64,000 nucleotides of DNA, from positions 7,513,919 to 7,577,918 of the forward strand of contig OZ025244.1 of NCBI GenBank assembly GCA_964019155.1, in the 5' to 3' direction. A program made the position numbers and the translations under genes. Under the pieces are notes generated by a model. It made no database searches. It saw nothing but the letters and a program-made list of their open reading frames with translations, and was not told the origin of the DNA. Each line of letters starts with the position of its first letter. Positions within the stretch are counted from its first letter, which is position 1. The DNA is from Osedax fenrisi (lineage: Eukaryota; Annelida; Polychaeta; Sabellida; Siboglinidae). This document shows positions 1-12,897 of the stretch, piece by piece.

Positions 1-3
1 TAT

Positions 4-35
<32 letters not shown>

Positions 36-303
36 TCTTTTCGAATGCATAATAATATTATATTATATCATTATTATGCAATTTTATATATTTTAAATAA
101 TGTAAAAATTTATAAAAAAAATCAATAATATATATAATATAATTAAATTAATTATAATTATATACATTACTAATTTACCTGCCTGACTGTGTACCCATTT
201 TAGCTGGAATGAATATTATAAATTATTAATTTGATATAATTACACATTTTTAGGATAACATATTAAAAATAATAAATATAGTTATATGTACATATAGGTA
301 TAT

Positions 304-310
<7 letters not shown>

Positions 311-351
<41 letters not shown>
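311..351. repeat. (TA)n microsatellite
   Basis: Pure TA repeat that abuts the 5' end of the SINE. A second TA tract follows the SINE at about 660-682. Confidence 0.95.
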
Positions 352-353
<2 letters not shown>

Positions 354-355
<2 letters not shown>

Positions 356-660
356 CCTGCGTGGCTCAGTGGATAAGGCAAACACACAATCAGTAGAACA
401 CGGGTTTTTTGTCACGGGTTACCTTGTCAGGACCATTAATTAATTTTATAAAATGGGTTTTAAAATATTATTTAGAAGTGATCTTTTATAATTGTGTATA
501 AATAAATGATCGGCTCTCGTTAAATCATCATGGATTCCTTAACATGAGAGCGGCTTCGAAGGAAAATTAGAGCCATATATGGTTATAAGTTAAAACTTCA
601 TCTAAGTTCATGGATAGGATGAAAGGACTCCACCAAATAAAAATAACAATAACAATAACA
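354..660 (+). mobile_element. tRNA-derived SINE, copy 1
   Basis: Short interspersed element with a tRNA-like head. TGGCTCAGTGG at about 362-372 matches an internal polymerase III A box. The B-box position (about 402-420) is degenerate in this copy but intact in the partner copy at 35,446-35,768. The body shares long blocks with that partner, for example TTAACATGAGAGCGGCTTCG and CCATATATGGTTATAAGTTA, and both end in a short AACAAT-type repeat. The unit starts directly after a (TA)n tract and ends in another. No open frame is present, and it would depend on a LINE for movement. The partner LINE is not identified here, since the 3' end matches none of the LINE tails in the window. Confidence 0.75.
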
Positions 661-971
661 ATATATATATATATATATATTATAGGTTTCATTCATCTAA
701 ATTTAGTTAGGAATATTAAAATTTAATTTAAATTATATATAACAAATTAAATCAGCCGTTACCTACATAATATTATATAATTAATTATTGTATATATATC
801 TATATATATTAAAATAAATATGTATATTGTATACTAACATAAATCAAATCGTGTCGGTAAGCGATGATTGTCATTACATATTTCGTTGTAATCAGATTTA
901 CAAGCAAAATAGAATTTTTTTGCTATTTTATTGATAAGATATTAATCTTATATTTTAAATTGCTTAGATAC

Positions 972-979
<8 letters not shown>

Positions 980-1013
<34 letters not shown>
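980..1013. repeat. (TA)n microsatellite at the 5' edge of R2-like copy 1
   Basis: TA repeat that ends where the R2-like sequence begins. An imperfect TA tract also follows the element at about 1,953-1,985. Confidence 0.9.
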
Positions 1014-1016
<3 letters not shown>

Positions 1017-1955
1017 GAGGAATGATTACACTATTATTCAAACTCTTCCCGGTAGCGTTATTCTAAAATGGTCTACACCTCGATCATACGATGAATTCAC
1101 ATTTGTTGATAATACGTCCATAAATAAATATCATTCAATATATGTATTTAATTCTTTCGATTGTAAAGGTTTAGTATTAGGCAAGCACAGTCAGTTTATC
1201 AATAATTGGATAACTTATCCTATAAATATGTTTTCTAGTCGTGATTATATAGATATGGTAAAGTTTAAGAACATTCTACTGTATACATATTACAGATATA
1301 GACGTATGTTTTCAAGTATAAAAAAACTGCCTAGGGCGAGGGTGAAATTATAGATATGACTACCTAAATCACATTATGCAGACCTGTAGATTTAATTATA
1401 ATTAAATTATTCACAGGCATAATTACGTTAACGATCTTTTTATCACTGAATGAGTACACAATTAAAACTATATTGGAATCATACATTATAACACAACTTT
1501 GATTACGCAAAGCCGACTTACTGCCATACCGAAATGATATTGTTTATATTATAGATACGCAGATTTTAACTGATACAATAGATACTGATACCAAATACAG
1601 ATACAAAACTAACTACTATAACAAATCTGAAATACTCTCCTACGCTAAACAACTTACTGGTATAAAGCAGGCTAAATTAAGTGCCTCTTGATGGAACTGG
1701 CAGGGTATACCCTCCTCCCTAACGTATAAAAATCTATATTCGTTAGATATGAGGAAGCATGATATTACGCTATTCAGTATTCGTGTTATGACAGGCAGTC
1801 TATAAATTTATATTAAATACTACTGCAATGGATTTTCGTAAAATCCCAAATTAGCTGACCTCTCCCTTGCATACTTCGTCATATTTTTATTAATATATTG
1901 TATGTTAATAAATGGGATAATTGTCTGGTTATTAACCCACCATTGTCCGAAAAAA
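1014..1955 (+). pseudogene. R2/R4-type non-LTR retrotransposon, 3' part (copy 1)
   Basis: C-terminal part of a single-ORF retrotransposon that carries a restriction-like endonuclease. One frame is open over about 1,086-1,350 and includes MFSSRDYIDMVKFK, which is closely matched in the minus-strand copy at 59.6-61.7 kb. Next comes a stretch reading DYLNHIMQTC and, after one in-frame stop, HRHNYVNDL. These match the zinc-knuckle and RHN region that precedes the endonuclease in R2-clade proteins. Further on, IIDTQILTDTIDTDTKYRYK resembles the R2 endonuclease core (VVDVQVVSD-type), and IRVMTGSL resembles its C-terminus. Stops and frame changes show it is dead. It is 5'-truncated and lies between (TA)n tracts. 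The reverse transcriptase is absent from this copy. R2 versus R4 clade is not resolved. Confidence 0.7.
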
Positions 1956-1985
1956 ATATATAAATATATATTATATATATTATTG

Positions 1986-2513
1986 ATCTTAATAATTTAA
2001 TAATAACATTATATTTGTCATTTTTCAGGGTCACTGAACATGTAATTTCTTAGCAATGTAGTTACATATTTAACATTACCGAGAGAAAGTATAAATAATA
2101 TATAATAAACTCACACAAAAAATAATCATTAATACAAAATAAAAATATAAATTTATAAATAAAATGCTAATATTACCTACTTAGGTGTATTACAATTATT
2201 ATGATAATCTAGATTATGAACACAATCATAACTTATAATCTATAGAATACGTAAGTTTAAGTAATGATTGAATAAATCCACCATATTCCCGTATTTATTA
2301 TCGTGTTGAACTTGGATATATTTGGAATACTGGTGAACACTTATCTAGCTATGATCTAAGTGGTGTAAACTTGGATTAACTTGGATTAACTTGGATTTAA
2401 CCCATTCATATTTAATAATTTGATATTAGGACCTTTAATGTAATATATAATATTATTTTACATGTGTTTATAGGGTGTTGATATATGTCGATGTTATATT
2501 ACTTATGGATCAA

Positions 2514-2555
<42 letters not shown>

Positions 2556-5403
2556 TAAATAACATATTACATTTATAAACAATATATAATGTTAATTAAT
2601 TAAGTTATTTATTTACATATTTAAAATAATTTCACATACGCATAATTATTTTTTCTAAAATTTTAAAATATATTTTAGAAAATAGTAAAGTTTTAGCGAA
2701 ATAAATTCATTAACTTATAAATTATTTTGTATATTTATATCATTTATTATATAAAATTATTTTTATATCAATTATTAAAAAAAAAAAATCATAAAATATC
2801 AAAACTTTCACAATACATACAACTTCATTGATATATTTTAAACAAAATTACCAATGGGTTATGTTTTCAATATTTATAATATGACTATATATATATATAT
2901 ATATGTGTATGAGTATTATAAATTATGTACACAGTATTATATACTATATAATATATTAATAAATATGTATATATGAATAACAAATTTCAAATAAGTTATA
3001 TGTTATACTGAATTATATGTTAATTTAAAATAATTGTATAACTTGTAACTTCATTAAACATTACTCCATCTTCAAAAGCAGCCATATTAGATATGTAATA
3101 CATTTTATCTCGAGAAATACATCTTTTTGTGAATTTAACCTATGATTTGTCATTGAAAGTGTAATATTAATATAAACGCAATACTTGTAAATTATAATGC
3201 ATTTGTAAATTACATAAAATTAAATATATAATATTATATGCATTAATATTAATATTATATGCATTATACATAAAGTATTATATATATTAATGTAATTGAA
3301 TCAATAAATTCGATAATCATCGAGGTCATCATTTTTAATTAGATACAAAATAAAGTATAATAAATAATAAAAGTATAAATAATAAATATATAAATGTATA
3401 TTAAAATGAGAAAAATATATGTAATATAATTGAAATAAATGCACAAAATTAGTAAATATATAAAAATAAAATGACAGTAAAAGATAAAGAAACAAAACAT
3501 AACAAAAAATATTAAAAGTCAACTAATACGAAGTGGTAATAAATAATGTAATATTTTTTTTAGTTATTTAAGTTAATATATTCATTAAGTTGTGTAAAGA
3601 AACTGATTAAGCATTACATATCTCAAAATCCTTTTTAAAGCTCTAAGCTTAGACTGTAGAGTCAAACGATATACCATATGTTATAATTCTGGGTAAAAAA
3701 CTTTTTTGTTAAAGGCTTATATATAATTGAATTATGTGTACAAAAATATTTTTAAATTATAGTTGAAATGTAGTCATGTATTTATGTATATGTTTTAAAA
3801 TATTACATTTTATAATATCTTGAAATATTAAGATATTGAATTTTTTATAATTTGTATCTATATCTAGGTTAAAAGATTTTTTGTTTTGCTCTGATATAAT
3901 TTAAATGATAATTCAAGTTACATTTATCATTAATTAGATACATGCATTACCTGATATATAATTTCATTATAATTATAATTTCATTATTAACTTTTATTTT
4001 AAGTTTAAATTACATTTCGATTTTATTATAGAGAATAACTTGATTTTTTTTAATATATAATATTAATGTATTACTAAACAGCAGCTGAATTAAACTGAAA
4101 AGATCATCATATATATTAGTTTGCAGAATATAAAAATATATACTACTGAAAATTAAATTTGTAATCTGCAAAAATTAGTAGTTTAGAAAATAATTCGAAT
4201 TATATATAAGTGTTAGTATTAAATGATAGTAATATATATTAGTAGTGAAATAAAAAAAGTTATTGATTACCCAATATAATTTCTGAACTATATTAAACTT
4301 CCAGGATGACCAGATCTTATGATAGAATTATAAGTTTAGCGTTCCAATTATTCTACTAATAAATTTAGAAATTTGTTTTCCACCAAGAAATTTGTAATGT
4401 GTCATGACAGTTAGTGACCAATCTTAAAAAGCTTTATTATAAAAAAATATTATTAAATCAAGAATATTGACAGAGAAATATAAAAGTGCACAATTTATGA
4501 TTCTTAAAATATCACTAATACTTTCGATCACCCTTTTGACTTAAATAGACTACCGGAAACCGAGTGTTTTTCCCACGATAAATTATATATGGGATGTTCA
4601 AGCGCCAGAGATGAAAATACACAATATAAATCAAATAATGGAATGAATGAGAAAGTGCTATACAAGGAAGTATTATAAAATATACTATATTTACAAAAAT
4701 ATATATTACTTTTTTGAAATTATTACATACATTATTAATCAAGTGAATCATATAGATATATGTATATCACCAACGACATTTAGGGTTGCAATATATGTAA
4801 AGCTCACGTTAAGGATGCGGTTTTATTAACATGTATGTCCAATAACACGTGACGTTAATTAGCGAGCAGGTTTATTAAAATTCAATTTCGATGTTTCAAT
4901 ATATCTGTCAAATATTTGATTGGCTATCATTTTATCACAATTTTTCATAATTTGTAATACATATTTAAACAAATATATTATGTAAATAATAATTATTTTG
5001 TAATATTACAAGAATAAAAAGTAAAATTTATATAAAATAAATTATATTTATAATTAACTAGAGATACAGAGTGGTTTAAAAAATTATTTTATATTGGAAA
5101 TGGTGTTTTAAAGATAAAATAAAATATGAATATAATTCAATTTTGAATAATAGTTACAAATAATTAATATTTTAAATATTCATCTTAATATTGAGTCAAT
5201 ATCTACTTTATATGATACATTAACGTGGTTAAGTGACTTATATTAATCCAACTTCGTATACAATTTTAATATAGAAATCCAGGTTTACTCGAAATAAGTT
5301 AATTAAATAAAAAAATCAAAAATCGTGACAATTCTAGTTGATTACAACTATAGTTAGTAAATTTGAGTTATGAAAGATAATAACCGAATAATGCCGTATC
5401 AGG
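1986..5403. other. AT-rich intergenic stretch, no gene seen
   Basis: Simple AT-rich sequence with TA tracts at about 2,515-2,556 and 2,888-2,904. A block at about 3,025-3,150 has a diverged colinear partner at 55,858-55,970. Open frames of 60-80 codons here (for example near 3,301-3,522 and 4,515-4,829) have no recognisable motif and are the length expected by chance at this base composition. Confidence 0.6.
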
Positions 5404-6332
5404 TAGGTGAGGTAAGGGAGTAGTGGCCGATAATGAATATGCCTCAGAAGATTTCTAATATATCGATAAATACTGAATTGTAGGATTTTCTTTATTTGAA
5501 TTAACTAGAAATCATATAGTCTAGAATACTGTGATTTCACTTTTATATATAAAGTATTTAACTTAATATAAACGTTTGATTAGGCATCAAAAATCACTCA
5601 AATAATGCAAGACCGTAGTAGTTGCCGCTAGTACCATAAAATGCGATAGGTGTCTTATAATGTATTCTATTTAAAAAATTTTAATTATGTAATATTAAAT
5701 AATTATATATAATAATAATAATAATAATAATCAGATTGGTTCGTAGTAATAAACGAGAATGAGAAGTTCACTGAACTTTTCGAGATATCTACCTGTCAGC
5801 AAAAGTAATGGAAAAAAACAAACAGTAATAAAATTGACAAAGATAAAATAAAATTGGAAATTAAAAGCGAAATATAAATATAAAGTAAAATTGTAAATAT
5901 ATAAATAGTTAAAATACAAATAAATATATAAATATTATATATAAATAATAATAAAATTATAATAATAAATAACAATAATAATAAAATATAATGTGTACAA
6001 ATAAAGAGGGAAAAACAACACATAGTTCATAAAACGACCACAACGAACGAATAGTATAAGGCTACAAACTTTCTGTAAGGATGTGCAAAGTCCTTAATAC
6101 CTTGAGATGATACCCTCACAATCATACCGGTAAACTTACCACTCGGCATATAATATACCACCGCACGACACAATCAATATATATAAAACATGAAATCCTT
6201 CCTCTTTATAAAATAAAAAATAAATAAATATAATATAAATAATAAAATAATAATAAACAGTTAATAAAAATAATAAATATTAATGAAAAAATAAATATTA
6301 TAAATAAAATTAAAATAAAATATACACAATAA

Positions 6333-6334
<2 letters not shown>

Positions 6335-6395
<61 letters not shown>
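6335..6395. repeat. (AAT)n microsatellite
   Basis: About 20 AAT units, which end where the plus-strand LINE begins. The same repeat follows the LINE at 7,580. Confidence 0.9.
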
Positions 6396-6398
<3 letters not shown>

Positions 6399-7579
6399 TG
6401 ATCAATGACACTATCTCTGATTCTGCAAATATTGTATCTGGAGTACCCCAGGGTTCTGTTATTGGTCATTTGCTATTTTTGATCTATATAAATGACCTAG
6501 TTGATAGTATTGATACATATATTACAATTAATCTTTTTGCTGATGATACGAAATTAAGTTTAATTTATAATAATTTAAATGAAAGAGATAAACTTCAATC
6601 AGCAATTAATAAATTCTATAATTGGTCAGTATTATGGCAATTAGAAAATTCGGCCAACAAATCATTTTTTGACTATAGGTAACGTTACAAGTCCAACATA
6701 CTATGTTAATGATGCTAGAATTAGTTATTGCTCTTCTTATATAGATTTAGGTATAACTATCGATGATAATCTATATTTAAAAAAATATATTGGTGTGTGT
6801 TGTGCTAAAGCCTATAATGTTATTAATCTTATATTTCGTTGCTTTATTACTAATAATGTAACTTTATTACTGCAATATTAACAGCATATATAGCCTATGC
6901 TAGACCTCATCTAGAATTTGCATCTACAGTATGGAATCCTGGTATAGAGGCGAGAGGCTATATAGGACTTAAACGACAACTTGAAAAAGTTCAAAAGTAC
7001 TTTACTCTGCGTCTTTTTGGTCGTTGTAAAATACCTTATCTAAGTTATGACGAACGAATTAAATTTCTCGGTATCTGAGATTCGACTTAATAATGATATT
7101 TAAACTTATTAATGGTTTGATTGATATTGACCCATCTTCAATCATTCAGATAAAAACCAATAATATTACTCGATGCCACTCTAAAAGACTATTAATAGAT
7201 AAGGCAAGGATTGACCTACGAAGAAATCTATTGAAAAATAGAGTGGCCTCTGTATGGAATAATCTGGATGATAATATAGTCAATGCAAAAACGTTGTCAA
7301 TCTTCAAATCTAAAATTAAAAATATTATTAAGTAATATACTTATTAAATACGTAAAATACATATATCTATTTAATCTGTGTATTATATTGTTTATTTTAT
7401 TCTATGTTTATTAATTATTTCCCGGTACATATAATTCGTCATACTATATTAATGAGTTATTATTATTATATTTTTATTTTACGTTTTGTTATCGTTTTGC
7501 GATTTAATTTGTATTATTTATGTATTGTTTACTATTCATACATGTATATAATTCGTAATAAAATTAATTTAATTCAATT
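6396..7579 (+). mobile_element. 5'-truncated LINE (Jockey/CR1 group) between (AAT)n tracts
   Basis: The 3' half of an APE-type LINE. It begins inside the reverse-transcriptase domain and ends with a 3' UTR that finishes in an AATTCAATTCAAT tail fused to (AAT)n. A LINE relic at 54.8-55.3 kb ends in the same CAATTCAATTCAAT style. No endonuclease domain is present. Confidence 0.85.
6398..7335 (+). pseudogene. LINE reverse transcriptase and C-terminal region, broken
   Basis: RNA-dependent DNA polymerase remnant. The reading frame from 6,398 shows SGVPQGSVIGHLLF, LIYINDL and then LFADDTKLSL, the palm motif with its catalytic aspartates, and a WSVLWQLENSANK segment typical of Jockey/CR1 LINEs. A frameshift near 6,670 leads into a second frame (6,669-6,881) with the strand segment DLGITIDDNLY. 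The C-terminal part (about 6,900-7,335) includes LEKVQKYFTLRLFG, FKLINGLIDI and NRVASVWNNL followed by SIFKSKIKNI, the usual end of this ORF. Stops and frameshifts interrupt the frame at least twice. Confidence 0.85.
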
Positions 7580-7965
<386 letters not shown>

Positions 7966-8352
7966 GTAGGTAACTCGTAATAAAAATGTAATCAAATAAT
8001 AATAAGAATAATAATAAACAATACATTTAAAAATAAATAATAATACAAATGTTAAAATATATGTAAAAATATATTGTAAAAAATATTTTAATTATAAAAC
8101 TATTCCAATTACTGAATGTCCTCATTTGATATAAAAAATATATAAAATGAATAAAAATAAATAAATAAGACTTTAATATTGAGCAATACATTTTTTTTAA
8201 AGCATTTAAAAACTTTTTCAAAGGGTTAGTGGTTTTTATATCAATATATAGTGAATTCCATAACAAAGGACCTTTATAACCAATACAGAATGTATCATAA
8301 CAACATGATATATTGGGAACAACGAATTCATTAGTTGACCTTAGAGAATATG

Positions 8353-8658
8353 CTATCTTTTTTTATTAAGTAACTTAATCATTTGTGGATGTATATTATT
8401 ATTGTACCAAGCTTTATACATGTATTTGTAAATATTTAAATCAATAATATCATTAAATTTTAGAATACGTTTATGTATATAAATATGGTCCATATTTGTT
8501 CTATTATGTAGATAATAAATTGATCTTATACATCTATTTTGTAATATAGTAATACATTTAATATTACTAAAATACGTATTACGCAAGAGTATTGAGCAAT
8601 AATGCAAATGACTCTGGAATAAAGAGTAATATATGTTCATAAGGGATTCTCGATTCAA
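8353..8658 (-). pseudogene. LINE ORF2 C-terminal region
   Basis: A 101-codon open segment with YYSLFQSHLHYCSILLRNTY and LQNRCIRSIYYLHNRTNMDH, the family's usual region after the thumb. It shows that the element is a 3' complete copy. Confidence 0.75.
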
Positions 8659-8678
8659 TTTAGATTTTAATCTATTTA

Positions 8679-9065
8679 TTAAAGAGATACATCGATTAAG
8701 TTTGTTTTTAATATTATGTATCTGTTTTTTTTCCAGTTGAGATTTGCATCTATAAATATACCCACAAATAAAATATAAGATGATTGCTTTATAATTAAAT
8801 CATTAATTTTTATATTTAATTTATGTTTAATTCGTGACCTATGAAATAATATGAAATTAGTCTTATCAATATTTAGTTGTAATCTATTATTATTAAGCCA
8901 TTCATGAATATAAACTAAAGTTTCATTAATAATATTTTCAAGGTCTGGTATATTTTTATTAGAGAATGCAATAGTTGTATCATATGCAAAAAGTGTAAAA
9001 TTACAAGGATTTTGTATATTTGATATATCATTAATAAATAATGAAAATAAGATAGCTCCCAACAC
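8679..9065 (-). pseudogene. LINE reverse transcriptase, palm and thumb
   Basis: Continuation of the same protein after a frameshift. LGAILFSLFINDI is followed by LFAYDTTIAF, where the polymerase active site FADD has become FAYD, so the first catalytic aspartate is lost. LNNNRLQLNIDKTNFILFH and VGIFIDANLNWKKN are normal downstream landmarks of Jockey/CR1 LINEs. Confidence 0.85.
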
Positions 9066-9081
9066 CGAACCATGCGGAACA

Positions 9082-9840
9082 TCATATTTTTATATGCAAG
9101 ATAAAATATATAGATAAATTAAAGTGTACATATTGATTTCTATTAGTTAGGTAACTCTTAATAAAATCACCACTTAAACCTCTACAACCATATAAATATA
9201 ATTTGTCAAGTAAAATGTAAAGATCAAGTGAATAAAATGACTTTTTAATATAAATAGAGACTGCCGCGTAATGTTTATCATTATTAGTTTGTAAGTAACC
9301 AGTAAAATCAAGAAGTGCATCACAAGTTAAAGTAGATTCTTTGAAACCAAATTGACACATATTTAACATTTTATTTTTATTCAAAAAACTTAAAATTCTT
9401 ATTTTTATTAATTTCTCAAAATTTTTAAAGAATTGAGATGTAATAGAAATCGGACGATAATTTGTATAATTATATCGATTATGCTTCTTATATATGACAA
9501 TTACCTTCGAGGTTTTTAATATATCAGGAAATATACCTGTATTTATAGAAAGTTTAAATAAATACATAATAATGTGACTAATAAATGTAATTATTCTTCG
9601 TAGTAAATATAGGTTAAATCCATGAGAATCATTACTAAATTTGTCAGCACATTTGTGTATTATATTTTCAATTTCCGTTACAGTATCAGGTTCAAAGAAT
9701 ATAGAACTTGGGTTATAAGTAATATTAGTCAATCTATCACTATAAGGGTCATTAAAACTATTATTTAGTTCAGCTCCAATAGAAGTAAAATATTTATTAA
9801 AATTATTTGAATTTTCAGAGTCAGATTTATTATTATTCAT
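9082..9840 (-). pseudogene. LINE reverse transcriptase, fingers and N-terminal palm
   Basis: The 252-codon open segment has TSKVIVIYKKHNRYNYTNYR then PISITSQFFKNFEKLI, the conserved start of LINE reverse transcriptases. It continues with CQFGFKESTLTCDALLDF, a degraded SIYIKKSFYSLD segment where F-D-L-x-K-A-F-D-x-(V/I)-D-H would be expected, and GLSGDFIKSYLTNRNQ. The catalytic Asp-containing motif is lost (YIKKSFYSLD). The frame breaks just before the GVPQG motif, which lies around 9,065-9,085 as a degraded stretch. Confidence 0.85.
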
Positions 9841-10086
9841 TTTAATAGTGTTTTTATTTGTATTCTCTATAAGATTATTTATAACTCTCCATGTAATTTT
9901 TATATTATTGGTTTTTAGTTTACCAGAATAATAGTTTTTTTCACATTTTTTTTTAATTTTACATAAACAATTTTTATAATTTTTATAATTTTTATTAAGT
10001 TTGAGTTTATAATTGTTTTTTTTTGTAGAGTTTCTTTTTCTTATGTATAAATTTTAGTAGTGATTTTGTAATCCATGGTTTATTAT

Positions 10087-10772
10087 TTATATATCGTTTA
10101 TTTTTATTTTTTTTAAAGGACAACAAATATTATTGAATTTTGTAAAAATGTTGATAAAATGGTTAAAAGCAATATTAATATTAGAACATGAATAAATGTC
10201 AGTCGAGTCAACTTTATGTAAAGATAAATTTAGTTTTAAAATATTATTATGAGAGTGGTTTCTTATATATTTAAAAATCGGTGTATCATTAGTCTTGTTT
10301 TTTAATAAGTCAAAAATGGAGAATATAGGTAAGTGGTAAATTATATCTGTTATTAAAATACCATTATAAATAATATGTTTATTAAAATTTGTAAAAATAT
10401 TATCTATTAGTGAATTTCTATTAGAATAAAAATAAGTAGATTTAGTTATTAGTGGTATAAAATTCAAAGAATAAAATGTGTCAATAAAATACTTGGTTAT
10501 ATTATTATTATGCGAATGTAAATTAATATTGAAATCACCTATAATAAACATATTTAAATAAAAGTATTATACATTATATCTGAGAAGTTTCTTATATTAA
10601 AGGTAGGTTATTTATAAATACCAGAAATAAGTATATTTGTATTACAAAGAGACAAATTTAAAGATAACATATCAAATTCATCACGTATTGATACACTTAA
10701 ATTATCTATTTTATTGAATGTAATAGAATTATGTATATAAATAGATACACCACCTCCACGTTGATTGCCGAA
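10087..10772 (-). pseudogene. LINE AP-endonuclease-like domain, broken
   Basis: Target-nicking domain of an APE-type LINE. The first segment (about 10,772-10,600) reads QRGGGVSIYIHNSI, the usual GGGV(A/S)I motif. After a stop, the frame at 10,551-10,087 shows GDFNINLHS (catalytic Asp and Asn), STYFYSNRNSLIDNIFTN, and ITDIIYHLPIFS, where the canonical Ser-Asp-His before LPI has become Ile-Tyr-His. That change alone would inactivate the nuclease. Confidence 0.75.
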
Positions 10773-11104
10773 TAATTTTTAAAATAATAACTATATTTAT
10801 GATATATGATGTATACCCACCTTATTTGATTCAATGATTTAATTATATATATACATATACTCTTACACATAAATAAGCATAAATATGTATAATCATGTTT
10901 TTTGTCAAAATTTGACGAAAAATGATTATATAATAAATTAGTGTAATTAAATAATTATTTAAAAAAATGTGTTACTATATATTATAGATATTTTGATTAT
11001 CTAAATATTGTATATAGAACTTTTATTCCTATCAAGTACCATTTAAGTGTTAATTAAAATGGCCACTACTACGTCACCGGTTACTACGCCCTTCCCTCCG
11101 CTAC

Positions 11105-11518
11105 GGCTAGCAATGTAGAATCAGGAATAGCTATAATTAATAAATAATATATATGCAAACAATCACAAATCGAGAAATGTCAGGTCGGATACAGTACGAC
11201 ATTGTTTGATATATTTGTATGAAATTAGTTTAACATTTTTTTGAAATATTATTTACAAATTTGATGCATTTTTTAAAATATTTTGTAATCATTTTGTAAA
11301 AAAAATTTCGACATTTAAAAAAAATATATTTTGTACAATTTTGAGATATGTTTTGTATTATTAATATTTACGAATACATCTTGATCGGAAACAGTTAGTA
11401 AATATTAGCTAGGAAATTTTTTAAAAATTAGCAATGCAGAATCAGGAAGAGCTATAATTAATAAATAGTAGATAGGATAATAAAAAAGAACCGATTAAGG
11501 CCGGGTCGCGTAGGGCTA

Positions 11519-11520
<2 letters not shown>
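11105..11520. repeat. Dispersed repeat with two direct 90-bp units
   Basis: Two copies of a unit with core AGAATCAGGAATAGCTATAA then TTAATAAATA, ending near GGTCGG or GGTCGCG. They lie at about 11,109-11,205 and 11,431-11,520 and flank a 230-bp AT-rich spacer. The same arrangement recurs at 45,430-45,780, and inverted single units occur at about 36,003-36,200 and 37,345-37,440. Several copies end in GGCTAGTA followed by (TA)n. There is no coding potential and the class is unknown (Helitron-like or MITE-like). Confidence 0.6.
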
Positions 11521-11566
<46 letters not shown>

Positions 11567-11629
11567 GAATATATAGTTGATAAATGCATTTTATGTTTTA
11601 TATGTTATATTATAGATATATTATTTAGT

Positions 11630-12222
11630 ACCGTAGCGTGATGGGTTACATTATAAGTTATAATAGTAGCACAAAATCCATTACATTCAACTATAGTATC
11701 ACCTTGACCTGATTATTTATTTAATATATATATATATATATATATTACTTTATAAATTAATGAATTAATATGTGTTGATATACAAAGTAATAAACACATT
11801 ATATTAATACAATCTATGTCATTCAAGATTATTTTAAATAGTTCAAGAATCCACCCCATTTTGTACCATTTGCATTACGATATCTGGTAAAATACGCTTT
11901 ATCTATATGTTAAATACTATTTCATTATCAAATACCTACATATACTACCATTATATTCTAAACAACTATATTTTAAAATATTGGTTCGATGGTTCATTAC
12001 ATGGAATTAGGAATTTGGAATTACATTTAATTAACTTATGATATTTATTTATATTATGTATAACTTCATAGTTGGTTATATATTTAATGATCAACTTATA
12101 TTGAGCAATATTCGTGCCCATGTTATGTATTTGTTATGTTATAAATCGATAATAATATCGAGCATAATTTATTTATTATTTACATTTTTGTTCTATATTA
12201 TGATTTATTAATTATTATTATA

Positions 12223-12295
<73 letters not shown>

Positions 12296-12553
12296 ATAAT
12301 GTATAATATTAATTAAATGTATTAATTTTAAATATTTAATATTAATGTTATATTTAGGGTTTATAATTATATTTGTTTATAATTATATTGTTAGTAATGA
12401 ATATAAATAAAAAATCTAACTGCTATCTGAAATATGCAAGCACGGATCAGAAGATGGTATATTAGTACCTACTATGATACCAATACATGATCTGCAATAT
12501 AATCTGCTCCTGCTTACTAGATTAAATGACGGTAATTAATACATATTTTAAAG

Positions 12554-12560
<7 letters not shown>
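11630..12560. repeat. Approx. 0.9-kb diverged repeat, copy 1
   Basis: Colinear with 62,350-63,120 in the same orientation. Shared blocks in order are a segment around ACATTCAACTATAGTATCAC (11,673), GAATCCACCC (11,849), ATCTAACTGCTAT then GGATCAGAAGATGGTATA (12,413-12,462), and ATAATCTGCAATATAAT-type sequence (12,490). Each copy ends at a (TA)n tract. No gene is seen, so it is probably an unclassified transposon. Confidence 0.5.
12229..12292. repeat. (TA)n microsatellite
   Basis: TA tract of about 60 bp inside the 0.9-kb repeat. It has no counterpart of this length in the partner copy. Confidence 0.9.
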
Positions 12561-12586
<26 letters not shown>

Positions 12587-12588
<2 letters not shown>

Positions 12589-12842
12589 CTAGAGTCTATA
12601 GCTCAATATAACCGTAAAAAGCTGGTATGCGAGTGGTTGAATCCAGTTAGTTATTGTTTTTCTCATGTGTTTATCAAGACATTAATAATTAACATTGCAA
12701 AAAAAAAATTACTCTATGTATTTTTGTTTCTTCTAAGTTGTATTATCTATTGTAATGGGCCCCTCACAGTTAGTTATAACATGTATAAATCTATAATTTC
12801 TTGAGGGGTCCATTTATATCTGATATTGATTGTATTCAATAT
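12587..12842 (+). mobile_element. Second tRNA-like SINE type
   Basis: It begins right after a (TA)n tract. TATAGCTCAATA (12,599-12,610) resembles an A box and GGTTGAATCC (12,635-12,644) a B box (one change from GGTTCGAATCC-type), at tRNA-like spacing. The 3' end, GGGGTCCATTTATATCTGAT then TGTATTCAA, runs into (TA)n. The same 3' end occurs alone at 54,480-54,532. A 92-codon open frame crosses the unit but has no known motif. No tRNA cloverleaf could be completed, so this is a SINE call with moderate confidence. Confidence 0.5.
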
Positions 12843-12844
12843 AT

Positions 12845-12895
<51 letters not shown>
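12841..12895. repeat. (TA)n microsatellite at the 3' edge of the second SINE
   Basis: TA repeat with one AAT interruption, directly after the TGTATTCAA end of the SINE-like unit. Confidence 0.9.

Positions 12896-12897
<2 letters not shown>

Larger units (their letters stand above)
8027..10772 (-). mobile_element. LINE (Jockey/CR1 group), minus strand
   Basis: APE-type LINE missing its ORF1 and the start of the endonuclease. Reading leftwards it holds endonuclease (10,772-10,087), a linker with WITKSLLKFIHKKKKLYK (about 10,080-9,850), reverse transcriptase (9,840-8,679), a C-terminal region (8,658-8,353) and a 3' UTR. The 3' end runs into the (AAT)n array at 7,580-7,965. Stops and frameshifts separate the parts. 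Confidence 0.85.

Noticed and set aside
362..420. Functional tRNA gene at the SINE head
   Set aside because: The A box is good, but the B-box region is degenerate and no acceptor stem pairs. The second copy at 35.45 kb shows it is a dispersed element.
1014..1955. Insertion of the R2-like element in rDNA
   Set aside because: No 28S rRNA sequence flanks either copy. Both sides are TA repeats.
2340..2405. ACTTGGATTA repeats as a third CCCAAGTAAC-type terminus
   Set aside because: Only a short triplicated AACTTGGATT. No CCCAAG end, inverted partner or array.
4515..4829. Overlapping 60-78-codon frames on both strands
   Set aside because: No motif, AT-driven composition, and mutual overlap on opposite strands.
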